Assembly (NCBI GenBank): GCA_015207585.1
Contig: JADEWQ010000034.1
Location: 1-51,653, forward strand
Direction: 5' to 3'
Source of the DNA: Pleurocapsales cyanobacterium LEGE 06147
Lineage (GTDB): Bacteria > Cyanobacteriota > Cyanobacteriia > Cyanobacteriales > Xenococcaceae
DNA: 51,653 bases
Both the position numbers and the translations under genes were made by a program. Every line of letters begins with the position of its first letter. Position 1 is the first letter of the stretch. Positions 17,561 to 26,629 of this stretch are shown in pieces. The notes under the pieces are model-generated. The model ran no database searches and had not been told where the DNA came from. It worked only from the letters and a program-made list of their open reading frames with translations.

Positions 17561-18256
17561 GTGGCGCTGAAAATTTTCCAATGCATCAACCTGTTCCCGA
17601 TCGCGTTAGGAACAGGAGTTTCGCTTTCACTATTGCTCCAGTCCCCAGCAAAAGCTGATTCTCTAAGTGAAGTTTTGCCGCTCGTTCGGGGTAATCATCA
17701 TCGAGATGGAATAATTACGAACAGCAGACTGTGGTCAACTACTCAACAGGAAGAGGCTGCTATTGAACAAGTCGTGCAGAAGATGCAGGACGGTCACAAT
17801 AGCAGAAACGGCAAGCTGTTCGCCTCTGCTTTTGCTCGAGAACACGACTACATCGTCATCGACGGCACGTTCTTACCAAAGATAACGCGACAAGACAATG
17901 CCCGCTCGCACCAAGAACTTTACGATAGCGATCGCACGAGTTCTCTAGGAGGAAATCTTGGAGAAGTAGGCATGCAGCTAAACGTCGCTAAAATCCGCTT
18001 CTTAACCCCGGCGATCGCTGTGGTACACATTCAAAGCCACTCCTATCTTGAGAGCGATCCAGATAAGAAAGCGAAGAATATTATCACCACAGTAATGCAG
18101 AAACGAGAGGGCAAATGGGAGATCGTAGCTTTTCATAATGCTCCCGTGCAAAAACGAGAAGAAGACGACTTTGGCTTTGTAATTGACATCGAGGGCTTCG
18201 AGGACGAGAACGCAGATACAAATGTGAATAAAAACGAATATTTTTTACCAAAGTAG
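17561..18256 (+). CDS. exported SgcJ/EcaC-type (DUF4440, NTF2-like) protein
   Basis: 231 residues from GTG, preceded by GAGGAGGCGATC. Residues 1-32 form a signal peptide ending after Ala-Lys-Ala, so the protein is probably exported. Residues about 65-200 form a SnoaL/NTF2-like cone domain of the SgcJ/EcaC type (NSRNGKLFASAFAREHDYIVIDGTF, then HQELYDS). The C-terminus is acidic. Such domains bind small molecules or act as isomerases or hydrolases; the activity here is unknown. The second DUF4440 gene follows after 20 bp, so the two are an operon. Confidence 0.8.
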   Translation: MALKIFQCINLFPIALGTGVSLSLLLQSPAKADSLSEVLPLVRGNHHRDGIITNSRLWSTTQQEEAAIEQVVQKMQDGHNSRNGKLFASAFAREHDYIVIDGTFLPKITRQDNARSHQELYDSDRTSSLGGNLGEVGMQLNVAKIRFLTPAIAVVHIQSHSYLESDPDKKAKNIITTVMQKREGKWEIVAFHNAPVQKREEDDFGFVIDIEGFEDENADTNVNKNEYFLPK

Positions 18257-18276
18257 TCGTTGAGGAAAAATGCATC

Positions 18277-18786
18277 ATGAGAGAAGAAAATTTTACACAA
18301 ACACCCGAACCCTTAATCTCGAATTCTGCTGATGAGGCTACCATTCGCAACCTGTTTCAGCAATTGATAGATAGCTGGAACCGAGGCAATGGTAATGCTT
18401 ATGCCGCTGTGTTCATAGAGGAAGCGGATTACGTTGCGTTTAATGGAGACCATTCCAAAGGACGCGAGGCGATCGCCAGGCAACATCAGCAACTCTTCGA
18501 TACATTCCTGAAGGGAACGCGCCTGAGAGGTGAAGTCAAAAGCTTGCAGTTCCTGAGTCCCAATATTGCCCTGGTACACGCGATCGGTGGGACTCTGATG
18601 TCCTGGCAATCAGACACTGCAAAACCAGGACGAAAATCGATCCAGACACTCGTCGCCACAAAACATGAGGGCGAATGGCGTTTTGCGTCATTTCACAATA
18701 CCCGTATTCAACCCCTAGGTATTGGCACGATCGCATCTGGAGTTACAAACTTGCTATGGCAAAGGCTTTTTTGCCGTAGCAAATGA
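18277..18786 (+). CDS. SgcJ/EcaC-type (DUF4440, NTF2-like) protein, cytosolic
   Basis: 169 residues without a signal peptide. The domain repeats the pattern of its upstream neighbour: SWNRGNGNAYAAVFIEEADYVAF, ARQHQQLFDTFLKG, PNIALVHAIGGT and EWRFASFHNTRI. It is a diverged paralogue that lost or never had the export signal. It lies 20 bp downstream of the first copy and divergent from the MarR gene, suggesting joint control. The function is unknown. Confidence 0.82.
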   Translation: MREENFTQTPEPLISNSADEATIRNLFQQLIDSWNRGNGNAYAAVFIEEADYVAFNGDHSKGREAIARQHQQLFDTFLKGTRLRGEVKSLQFLSPNIALVHAIGGTLMSWQSDTAKPGRKSIQTLVATKHEGEWRFASFHNTRIQPLGIGTIASGVTNLLWQRLFCRSK

Positions 18787-18825
18787 ATAAAAACAGAGAC
18801 ATGAATTTTTTGGAGGAGTTAGCCA

Positions 18826-19161
18826 ATGAAAGATTTAAAGATTACCTCTAAGTTAACGATAGACAAAGAAGAAAAAGAGCTACTGGGTCAAACTAAGCTC
18901 CTAAAAATGCTGCAAACGCGAATAGAAAATTTGGAAGAAATCGTGACTAAAGACCTCTTTTTCGCCAAGAGTAGAGGGAGTATCTTTTGCATTTGTTTCT
19001 GCCTAGCAGTACACCCCTCCTTTCTCAATTACTGGATTGTGTTGCGGCAGCACCCGCATTCGCGGGATCGCCTGCGACGACATCTTTCCGAACAATATTT
19101 GACTTCATCCCAACATTTTTCCCATTTTTTACGCGCAGACGGAACAGATTTTTGTAGGTAG
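18826..19161 (+). CDS. small hypothetical protein, possibly degraded
   Basis: 111 residues with a good ribosome binding site (GGAGGA at about 18813). Residues 1-45 are charged and helical (KEEKELLGQTKLLKMLQTRIENLEEIV) and look like real coding sequence. The rest changes abruptly to Cys-, His- and Arg-rich sequence with no recognisable fold, which suggests a frameshift or a read-through into non-coding repeats. It follows the second DUF4440 gene by 39 bp and could be the last member of that operon. Confidence 0.35.
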   Translation: MKDLKITSKLTIDKEEKELLGQTKLLKMLQTRIENLEEIVTKDLFFAKSRGSIFCICFCLAVHPSFLNYWIVLRQHPHSRDRLRRHLSEQYLTSSQHFSHFLRADGTDFCR

Positions 19162-19278
19162 AGCTGACGAGCCATCTCTACAATTTTCGATTTTGCATTA
19201 TTTTTATATCGTTATATATAAATCACTGGTGGAGAAAAGAAACAGGGAAAAGAATATACTGCTGACTCCTGACTCAGT

Positions 19279-19306
19279 GTAGGGACGTAGCATGCTACGT
19301 CCCTAC
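19279..19306. repeat. perfect 28-bp palindrome
   Basis: The half-site GTAGGGACGTAGCA (19279-19292) is followed directly by its exact reverse complement. It would form a 14-bp stem with no loop, or a cruciform. It lies in the non-coding gap of about 220 bp before the ATP-grasp gene. The GTAGGGACGTAGCATGCTACG type of repeat is found dispersed in many cyanobacterial genomes. It has no T-run, so it is not a typical intrinsic terminator. Confidence 0.75.
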
Positions 19307-19416
19307 TGACTGTTTTCTAAACGTCAGCAGAGCTAAAGTGTTTATTTCGCTACAACCTCAATCAAGAATCTGCGAGAACTTGAGTGAAGAAAATAAAAAC
19401 CTTTAAAAATCTAAAA

Positions 19417-20523
19417 ATGACTCCCAAAAGAATTTTTAATCACGACATCATGCACTGCACTCACGATGCTGTTGTTGGTAATTATCTCTATTGCGGTAGA
19501 GTACTGGGAATGACCGAACCAGAAGATCTGATTCAATTACATCCCGATTTACAACCAGAGTGGAAGGCGATCGCAGCTCATTATGAACATATTGGTCTAA
19601 GCCACAGTCAAAATCCTATCTGGGACGTATCTTTCACGCGATTGAGAGATTATCCCGACTATGAAGTGTCTGTTTTTATCTTTGGCGATGCCGTCCATCA
19701 AGCTAGTTCTGACGATTATGATTGGTTTCGCAGCCGCAATCGAGATTGGGAAGACGTAGTTGAGTTTATCAATTCTAAAAACAACTTTATTCGGTTGGCA
19801 AACGAGCTTGGGGTAAGCGTGCCGAAAACTTTGTGCCTCAACAATAAAAACGAACTCAAAGACTATTGCCAAATACCCTATCCCTGCTATCTAAAACCTG
19901 CTGTTTCCGTCGATGGAGTCGGGATTAGTCGCTGTGAAAACGAGCAGCAGTTAATGGAAGCACTCGAAACCATGGACGATAATTTACCGCTGCAATTCCA
20001 AGAAGAGGTTTTTACTTCCCAATTTCTCAATTTGCAATACTTTGTTACAGAAAAGGGAGCCGAACTACTGGCAGCAACCGAACAAATCTTAAACGGTTAC
20101 GCTCACATGGGCAATCGCTATCCTACCGTTCATCAACCATGGGCATTAGTTCAACCGATGGCAGACTGGATGGCGCAAAAAGGGATGAGAGATATATTTG
20201 CCTTTGATGTGGCTGTAGTCGAAGGAGAAAGTGAGCCGCGCTACTTGGCAATTGAGTGTAATCCCCGGTTTAATGGTGCGTCTTATCCAACGGGTATTGC
20301 CAAAAAACTGAAGATTGACAGTTGGGCAAGTGAAACTTTTTTAACTAAATATCGCTCCCTGGACGATCTCGATCTTAAGGACATTGAGTTTAATCCAGTA
20401 ACGGGTACGGGAGTAATTTTAGTTAACTGGGGTTGCATTTTGGTGGGAAAATTAGGAGTATTATTGGCTGGATCTCTCGAACAACAGCAGGAACTAAAAG
20501 AATTACTTAAACAGAGACTTTAA
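19417..20523 (+). CDS. ATP-grasp domain protein
   Basis: 368 residues from the ATG at 19417, or 379 from the GTG at 19384; neither start has a strong ribosome binding site. The middle has features of the ATP-grasp fold: PYPCYLKPAVSVDGVGISRC (ATP-binding loop with the Lys), and the metal-binding region AIECNPRFNGASYP (Glu and Asn). ATP-grasp enzymes ligate a carboxylate to an amine or thiol through an acylphosphate. The N-terminal 130 residues do not show a familiar substrate domain. The product is unknown. The gene lies 5 bp from the convergent Uma2 gene's end. Confidence 0.75.
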   Translation: MTPKRIFNHDIMHCTHDAVVGNYLYCGRVLGMTEPEDLIQLHPDLQPEWKAIAAHYEHIGLSHSQNPIWDVSFTRLRDYPDYEVSVFIFGDAVHQASSDDYDWFRSRNRDWEDVVEFINSKNNFIRLANELGVSVPKTLCLNNKNELKDYCQIPYPCYLKPAVSVDGVGISRCENEQQLMEALETMDDNLPLQFQEEVFTSQFLNLQYFVTEKGAELLAATEQILNGYAHMGNRYPTVHQPWALVQPMADWMAQKGMRDIFAFDVAVVEGESEPRYLAIECNPRFNGASYPTGIAKKLKIDSWASETFLTKYRSLDDLDLKDIEFNPVTGTGVILVNWGCILVGKLGVLLAGSLEQQQELKELLKQRL

Positions 20524-20528
20524 AGCAA

Positions 20529-21107
20529 TCAATCAAGAATTTTGTCTAAATTAAGGGTAAAACCCCTTAAGACATCTTCTCCCGAAAGACTAGACGGGGA
20601 TTGAACAATTTCTACTGGTTGATGAGGACGGTAAATATGTACTCGTCGATTTTGCGGATCGATTAGCCAGCCTAAGCGAACGCCATTATCAATATACTCT
20701 TGCATTTTGCTCTCTAAGGTTCTCAGATTATCTGAGGGAGAGCGTAACTCTATTACAAAATCAGGGGCTAAGGGCGGAAATCCTGCTTGTTCTTCCCTAG
20801 TAAGAGATTGCCATCTCTCTAAGCTAATCCAGGCAGCGTCAGGAGAACGTTCTGCACCATTAGGTAAGCGGAAACATGTAGAAGAATCAAAAGCTAGTCC
20901 GGTATTATCTTCATCAGTCCAATTACCTAACCTTTGAGTAATACGGCGATTCCTGTCTCCTGTTTCTCCTCCTGTAGGGGACATAACCACTAATTCTCCT
21001 GCTGCCGTGCGCTCTAATTTCAACTCTGGATTGGCTTGGCAAATTTGGTAAAAAGCTTCGTCTGATAAAGGAGCTAAAGGACTCAAATCGAGTGTTACGC
21101 TGATCAT
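20529..21107 (-). CDS. Uma2 family (DUF820) PD-(D/E)XK protein
   Basis: 192 residues from the ATG at 21107; a TTG at 21122 is less likely. It has the Uma2 pattern GELVVMSPTGGETGDRNRRI, then DAAWIS (catalytic Asp) and PDFVIELRSPSDNL (E-x-K-like core, here ELRS) with LESKMQEYIDNGVRLGWLIDP. The family is greatly expanded in cyanobacteria and has the restriction-endonuclease fold, but its role is unknown. It is divergent from the TrmJ-like gene, with a spacer of only 48 bp that must hold both promoters. Confidence 0.88.
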   Translation of the reverse strand: MISVTLDLSPLAPLSDEAFYQICQANPELKLERTAAGELVVMSPTGGETGDRNRRITQRLGNWTDEDNTGLAFDSSTCFRLPNGAERSPDAAWISLERWQSLTREEQAGFPPLAPDFVIELRSPSDNLRTLESKMQEYIDNGVRLGWLIDPQNRRVHIYRPHQPVEIVQSPSSLSGEDVLRGFTLNLDKILD

Positions 21108-21155
21108 AACTTTTCCTAACAATCAATCTCATCAAATCCTCAATTCACGATTTAA

Positions 21156-21983
21156 ATGTCCAAACCTAGAATTATCCTAGTCGAACCAGCAGGAGCGTTA
21201 AATGTAGGTTCGGTGGCGCGGGTAATGAAAAATATGGAACTAGAACAATTAGTTTTAGTAAGTCCCCGCTGCGATCGCCTGAGTGATGAAGCCAGACAAA
21301 TGGCAGTTCATGGAGTAGAAATACTAGAAAATGCCCTAGTCGTTGAAAGTTTACCCGCGGCACTAGCCGGATGTCAAAGAGCGATCGCCACTACTGCCCG
21401 TTCCCGCACTTTACCTACTAATCTAGAATCTCCCCGACTTGCTCTTCCTTGGTTATTAGCAGACGAGATCGAATCTGCCTTGATTTTTGGTCCAGAAGAT
21501 CGAGGTTTGAGCAACGCCGAACTCAACTATGCCCAACGATTCGTTTGCATCCCTGCCAATCGAGAATATCCTTCTCTCAACTTAGCTCAAGCCGTTGCCA
21601 TTTGCGCTTATGAACTTTATCAAACCTCCTTAGACAAAGCTATTGACACTAGGAACAGCTATGCTAACTTACAGTTGGAAGAAAAATTGGATTCTGCTAA
21701 TTTTTCCCCAAATTCGGTCGATGTTCCCGAAAGTATCGGCTCTGACGGCAGCATTGACCGTGTTAATTATGCTTCTTTGGATGCTTTAGAAGAATATTAT
21801 CGGCATCTAGAGACAGTTTTATCTCAGATTGGCTATCTCTATCCACATACTGCAGCAGCAAGAATGGAAAAATTCCGCCGTCTATACAATCGGGCTAATC
21901 TCACTACTGAGGAAGTGGCAATGCTGCGGGGCATATTGCGCCAAATTAATTGGGCGATAGAAAATACCAACAAGCGAGAGTAA
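21156..21983 (+). CDS. TrmJ-like SpoU/TrmH (SPOUT) RNA methyltransferase
   Basis: 275 residues. The SPOUT fold is shown by its three motifs: motif 1 EPAGALNVGSVARVMKNM, motif 2 ALIFGPEDRGLSN and motif 3 PSLNLAQAVAICAYEL. These bind S-adenosylmethionine in the trefoil knot. The C-terminal 80 residues match the TrmJ extension, so 2'-O-methylation of position 32 in tRNA is the most likely reaction; a related rRNA target is possible. It starts 29 bp upstream of the serine hydrolase gene and probably forms an operon with it. Confidence 0.88.
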   Translation: MSKPRIILVEPAGALNVGSVARVMKNMELEQLVLVSPRCDRLSDEARQMAVHGVEILENALVVESLPAALAGCQRAIATTARSRTLPTNLESPRLALPWLLADEIESALIFGPEDRGLSNAELNYAQRFVCIPANREYPSLNLAQAVAICAYELYQTSLDKAIDTRNSYANLQLEEKLDSANFSPNSVDVPESIGSDGSIDRVNYASLDALEEYYRHLETVLSQIGYLYPHTAAARMEKFRRLYNRANLTTEEVAMLRGILRQINWAIENTNKRE

Positions 21984-22012
21984 ATTTTCTTAATTATTAG
22001 GAGGAAGCGGGT

Positions 22013-23461
22013 GTGAATTGGTTAAAAAAAGGCGGCACTTCTGAGCAAAAAAACTTACGACGGGAAAGCGATCGCTTCATGACAGAAAAAAGTTCGGATA
22101 AAAATCTTTATCTATTTCCTCTCCACCAGCAGCAGGCTAAAAGCGATCTCGATCGCATTTCCTCTATTGCCGACGATAATCCTTTTTCCTCTGTCGTCCC
22201 AAATCATACCAATTTACCTTCGCCACAAGAATTTAGCCCTCCAGATAGGAGACAAAAAAGGGAAAAACAAGTTACTTCTCTAAAAGCAAAGCCAACACCT
22301 AAATCAACTGCTAATAAACCTCGTTCGACCAAAAAAGGCAAAAAATATGCCTCCAATCCCGCTTCTCATCCTCGCAATAGCGGTAGAAAAAAGAAAGTCA
22401 GTCTAGCGGACAAAAAATATAATCCGGCACTCAAACCTTTATACCCACCGCTATTGTTGTTCTTACGCTTGTCAGTCATTAGTGTTGGTCTTAGTGTTAT
22501 TTTAGGTACTGTTTTCTCTATTGCTAATACAACCCACTCTCTTCTAACAGAAGAAATTACCCCACCAGCACAGGCTACTCAAGAAGTTACTAACTCAAAC
22601 AACGAACAACTCAATCATTTTGCTTCTGGCTTTATTTTGGGGCAAGAATTAACCAGTCTCAAAATAAAGCTAGAAAATTTAGCTACTCAATATCCTCAAT
22701 TGGAACCAGGAATATTTCTGATCGAACTCGACCAAAATGGTTATGTCAGCTTACAAGGAACGGCTCCCTTTGCTGCTGCCAGTACCATTAAAATTCCCGT
22801 TCTCGTTGCTTTTTTCCAAGATGTAGATGCAGGCAAAATTCGGTTGGACGAACAGCTAACCATGACTGAAGATGTCATCGGTAGTGGTTCTGGGGATATG
22901 CAGTATCAACCGGCAGGAAAAGAATTTAGTGTCCTAGAAACGGCTACGAAGATGATGACTATTAGCGATAATACTGCCACTAATATGTTAATCAAGCGTA
23001 TGGGAGGAGTTGATGCTTTAAACCAGCGTTTTTTGGAGTGGGGTTTAACGGCAACGGTTATTCGCAATCTCCTGCCCGATCTGGAGGGAACCAATAGCAC
23101 TAGTCCTGAAGATCTAGGCAATTTGCTGGCAAAAATCGATCGCGGAGAATTAATCTCATTGCGATCGCGCGATCGCTTGCTTTACATCATGCGTAATGTT
23201 GTCACCAATACGCTTCTTCCCCAGGGTTTGGAAGATAAAGCGACCATTGCTCACAAAACAGGAGATATTCGCTCTGTTTTAGGGGATGCAGGCATAATCG
23301 ATATGCCCAGCGGTCAGCGTTATATTGCCTCTGTTCTAGTTAAACGTCCCGATAACGATCCTAAAGCCAAAGAATTAATTCAACAAATTTCAAGGACTAT
23401 TTATCAACATTTGAAGTGGACTAAACCACAGCCTTTTACTGAAAATATTATTGCTGAATAG
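22013..23461 (+). CDS. membrane-anchored class A beta-lactamase-fold serine hydrolase
   Basis: 482 residues from GTG, with AGGAGGAAGCG just upstream. A basic, disordered 140-residue N-terminus precedes one transmembrane helix (about 150-170: LFLRLSVISVGLSVILGTVF), so the enzyme domain is periplasmic. That domain (about 210-470) has the SxxK motif STIK, the SDN motif (ISDNTATNML) and the KTG motif (AHKTGDIRS) of penicillin-binding and class A beta-lactamase enzymes. A physiological role in peptidoglycan processing is as likely as beta-lactam hydrolysis; I see no clear class A Glu166 loop assignment. It is coupled to the methyltransferase gene upstream. Confidence 0.85.
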   Translation: MNWLKKGGTSEQKNLRRESDRFMTEKSSDKNLYLFPLHQQQAKSDLDRISSIADDNPFSSVVPNHTNLPSPQEFSPPDRRQKREKQVTSLKAKPTPKSTANKPRSTKKGKKYASNPASHPRNSGRKKKVSLADKKYNPALKPLYPPLLLFLRLSVISVGLSVILGTVFSIANTTHSLLTEEITPPAQATQEVTNSNNEQLNHFASGFILGQELTSLKIKLENLATQYPQLEPGIFLIELDQNGYVSLQGTAPFAAASTIKIPVLVAFFQDVDAGKIRLDEQLTMTEDVIGSGSGDMQYQPAGKEFSVLETATKMMTISDNTATNMLIKRMGGVDALNQRFLEWGLTATVIRNLLPDLEGTNSTSPEDLGNLLAKIDRGELISLRSRDRLLYIMRNVVTNTLLPQGLEDKATIAHKTGDIRSVLGDAGIIDMPSGQRYIASVLVKRPDNDPKAKELIQQISRTIYQHLKWTKPQPFTENIIAE

Positions 23462-23575
23462 AATTTTATATTAATAGGTAATAGGTAATTTCGAACTCTT
23501 CTTTTGTGTAATTAATTCTGCCTAATTACTTATTATGAAAAAAGGGAAAAATATCTTTTTATACTTATACACCAA

Positions 23576-23713
23576 GCTATTTCATTCTTCGATAGCCAGA
23601 GAATAAATTCTCTGTCTCCTAGCAAAAGTTCTATAAGATGAATTTCAGTTTTCAGTCAAGAAATGAATTTCTTGGTGCAAGGTACTTCGTCAATTAGATA
23701 AGAATCAAATAGC
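23576..23713. mobile_element. 138-bp miniature inverted-repeat element
   Basis: Ends GCTATTTCATTCTT (23576-23589) and, read from the right on the minus strand (23713 to 23700), GCTATTTGATTCTT: 13 of 14 positions match. Inside are two hairpins, CAGAGAATAAATTCTCTG and AAGAAATGAATTTCTT. No coding capacity. It lies in the gap between two convergent genes. The left end resembles that of the element at 12524 (GCTGTTTCATTCTT), so the two may be served by related transposases. Confidence 0.55.
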
Positions 23714-23728
23714 CCCGATCTACAAAGT

Positions 23729-25525
23729 CTATCGAACAGTCAAAAACCATTCCTTAATTCCCTCGGCGATCGCTCTGGCTAACTGCTTTTGTTCTTGAGG
23801 ATTAGTAATCCATTCAAATTCCCAGGGATTGATCATAAAGCCTAATTCTAATAATACTGATGGGGCAGTATGGGGACGAGTGAGAGCTAGATTATTCCAA
23901 TAAACACCATAGGAAGGACGATCGAGTTTTTCTACTAAATAATTATGAAGAAATACGGCAAACTCGTGTCCCTGAGGATAATACCAAAATACACCTATTC
24001 CTTTGGTATTAATAGCATCGCCTCCATCTGGTAAAGCATTATAGTGTATTGAAAGAGCAATATCTGGTTTTTTATCGTCGATTATTTTGACTCTATCTTC
24101 TAAAGATAAATCTACGTCGGTATCGCGGGTTAAATCAACTGTTGCCCCTAATTTTTTTAATTCTTGAGCTAATAGTTGAGACATGACTAAATTAGCATCT
24201 TTTTCAGGATATCCAGTCGGTCCTTTTGCCCCTAATTCTTCTCCTCCATGTCCGGGATCTAGTAATATTTTCACACCCTTCAAAGATTTTGTTTGACTTA
24301 TAATTGGCGGTGCATGTCGGAGAGTAAAAATTAAACTCGTTCCTTCATAACGAAGGTCATAACCCCACTGTTGTTCGGTTTTGAGATAAAAAGTATAGTC
24401 AATTCTGGTTGGCGTTACTTGTTGCCAATCGAGGCGTTTAATTAAAGGATCGTCATCGAGACGAATGGTATCGGTTTGAGCGGTAGTATTGTATAAGGTT
24501 AAGGTAATAAATTTATCGCCTTGTCGGACGCTCACCGGTACTGGTATTTGTAGGGGAAAAATAATTTCAGTTGCTCCTTTTATCGGTCGGGAGGTAATAC
24601 TGCGAATGAACGAAGTTGGGGGAATATTACTAGCAATTGGTTTGGTTTCTTCCTCTTTAATCCAAGCACCATAATCGAGGCGCAACCATTCACCTTCTTT
24701 ACCCGTTACTCTAGCTATAGTACCTTTTGGTAAAGGAGTAAGACGAGAATAATCCGTACTAGGTCCAGTTCTTGCTACTCCAGCATCTGCCGTTACTTCA
24801 ATTACTTCTAACTGGTTGGGAGAGAGAATATCGATTTCTCCCTTACCTTCTTGACTAATTATTTCTCGGTCAAAACGAAGTTCAAATAAAGGCTTGCCTA
24901 AATTGCCCGCTTCCGAAAAAGTAGTACATCCTTGATATCGACCTCTAGCAGCAACCACAGTCGGTTGATTATGGGAAGTTAAAATAGCAGAGTTGGGTGG
25001 TAGCTGCACTGATTCTGGTTGAGGTAATAAAGAAATAGTGCGATCCTGCGTAGCAGGTGCTGCCGCACCGCCCAAACGAACAGAAACTTCGGCATTAGGA
25101 GGTGCCATAGCCCCAAAACAGATCGATTCCCCCGGTAATCTAACCACATTGACGGCAGGCGTGAGAGAATCTTCAGCAAAAGCTGCTTCTTGAGGAATTT
25201 CTGGTTCGGAAGAAACTTTGGTAACTTCTACTTTTATTTCTTCGTTCTCATGACGGATAGTAAAGAGATTAACTCCCATCTGTAAGGGAAAACTGGGAGC
25301 AAAATGTCCGGCGGGGCTTCTTTCAATTGGTTTGCCGTTGATAAAAACATCTCCCGAAGGAGAAGCTGTACCGATTAAAAAAATTGTCTCGGCAGTTGTT
25401 TGGTGTTCTGGAGGCGGATAGGCAAGAAAAAGAGACTGTTTAGTTTGCGCAGCGACGGGAACTAGCATCATACCACCTACTATCAGAATAGCAGCCAAAA
25501 TAGCTATACCGAAAAATCGTTTCAT
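23729..25525 (-). CDS. N-acetylmuramoyl-L-alanine amidase (Amidase_3) with SH3-like domain
   Basis: 598 residues. A signal peptide (about 1-26, ending near VAA) directs export. An SH3b-like domain at about 245-300 (VTADAGVARTGPSTDYSRLTP) probably binds the cell wall. The C-terminal 190 residues are an Amidase_3 domain with the zinc ligands His in LDPGHGG, Glu in GYPEKDAN and His in LSIHYN, and the catalytic Glu in LLELGFM. It cleaves the bond between N-acetylmuramic acid and the stem peptide, in the periplasm. All key residues are present. The gene stands alone, convergent with the serine hydrolase gene. Confidence 0.93.
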   Translation of the reverse strand: MKRFFGIAILAAILIVGGMMLVPVAAQTKQSLFLAYPPPEHQTTAETIFLIGTASPSGDVFINGKPIERSPAGHFAPSFPLQMGVNLFTIRHENEEIKVEVTKVSSEPEIPQEAAFAEDSLTPAVNVVRLPGESICFGAMAPPNAEVSVRLGGAAAPATQDRTISLLPQPESVQLPPNSAILTSHNQPTVVAARGRYQGCTTFSEAGNLGKPLFELRFDREIISQEGKGEIDILSPNQLEVIEVTADAGVARTGPSTDYSRLTPLPKGTIARVTGKEGEWLRLDYGAWIKEEETKPIASNIPPTSFIRSITSRPIKGATEIIFPLQIPVPVSVRQGDKFITLTLYNTTAQTDTIRLDDDPLIKRLDWQQVTPTRIDYTFYLKTEQQWGYDLRYEGTSLIFTLRHAPPIISQTKSLKGVKILLDPGHGGEELGAKGPTGYPEKDANLVMSQLLAQELKKLGATVDLTRDTDVDLSLEDRVKIIDDKKPDIALSIHYNALPDGGDAINTKGIGVFWYYPQGHEFAVFLHNYLVEKLDRPSYGVYWNNLALTRPHTAPSVLLELGFMINPWEFEWITNPQEQKQLARAIAEGIKEWFLTVR

Positions 25526-25714
25526 ATTTATTTTTGAGCTAACGCGATCGCACGCCTCACATCGCTACCAAAGTAGGATCATAACCTACTTTTCTGTCAC
25601 CGCAAGCCTTGTCTTATTTTTTATTTCTTTTGTAAGCTGCTGCGCATCTAAATTTAAGATTATTTTGTTAGGAAACAAGCGATCGAACTTTTTACCTGAC
25701 TCCTGACCAGCTTA

Positions 25715-26629
25715 TTATGTACCGGATGTTTGGACAGTTCCTTCTTGTTGGTCAAATCCCTTCTGGATGGTTTCTGGCTGTACCGTGCCAACCCGCGATA
25801 GCAGTACTGCACCAAAGCCAAATAGGTTGAGCATTAACACAATTAAACTTCCTGCTACAGGAATAAGAGTAATTAGAGCAAGAATTAACATGCCAACTAA
25901 GAATTGTCTAAATGAAATAGAGTTTTTAGGGGGCAAAATCTTGTTACCAACCCATAATCCCGTAACAACCGAGCCAAGCAAACCAACAACAGCAAAAGCT
26001 AGCTGCACTATAGGAATAAGTAAGGCTCCCAAAATGCTACCAGCAAATAAAGTAACAAATAAAGTAACTGCTACGATACCGCCTAAACCCCATATGCCAC
26101 TTTTAAAAGGATGTTGATTGATAGTTGCGGTAATTGTTTGTAAGTGTCCTGGAAGTAACAACAACAGAAAAATACCGAATATAAAAATTATCAGTAGCGA
26201 TAGCACGTAAATGGACGTGTTGACCAGATAAACAGTACCAAACAGTCCAAATCGATCGAACAGCACTCTTGCATTAGTGAACATGACTACTTCTCTGCCA
26301 CCAATACTAGCTCCTTCCTCTGTCAGTACTTGTCCGCCGATCGCAACAGCATCACCATCAACTCTTGCATTGGTCGCAAGGTTTACATCACCACCAATTG
26401 CTACCGCATCGCCTCGAACTTGTGCTCCACTCAGAATATTGACCGAATTCCCAAGGGCTATAGCATTTGTTACGACTTGATTCTCTGCAACTGTTATGTC
26501 GGTATCCATTCTAATTACATCTCTAATTCTTGCCCCGTTATTGGCAACAGCTATTCCAGAAACAAAAATTACTACTAATGTCGATAGCAATGTAATAACT
26601 AGTAATCTTATTTTTTTCCAGTTCATCAT
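25715..26629 (-). CDS. membrane protein with polymer-forming-type repeats
   Basis: 304 residues with ribosome binding site GGGAGA. A signal peptide or first helix (about 9-28) is followed by a repeat-rich domain (about 35-110) in which a GDAVAIGG motif occurs twice amid NALGNSVNILSGAQVRG- and GGQVLTEEGASIGG-like units. This resembles the left-handed beta-helix of bactofilins and polymer-forming proteins. Then come about four or five transmembrane helices (about 135-285). It would place a beta-helix outside the membrane. The function is unknown. No operon partner is obvious. Confidence 0.7.
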   Translation of the reverse strand: MMNWKKIRLLVITLLSTLVVIFVSGIAVANNGARIRDVIRMDTDITVAENQVVTNAIALGNSVNILSGAQVRGDAVAIGGDVNLATNARVDGDAVAIGGQVLTEEGASIGGREVVMFTNARVLFDRFGLFGTVYLVNTSIYVLSLLIIFIFGIFLLLLLPGHLQTITATINQHPFKSGIWGLGGIVAVTLFVTLFAGSILGALLIPIVQLAFAVVGLLGSVVTGLWVGNKILPPKNSISFRQFLVGMLILALITLIPVAGSLIVLMLNLFGFGAVLLSRVGTVQPETIQKGFDQQEGTVQTSGT

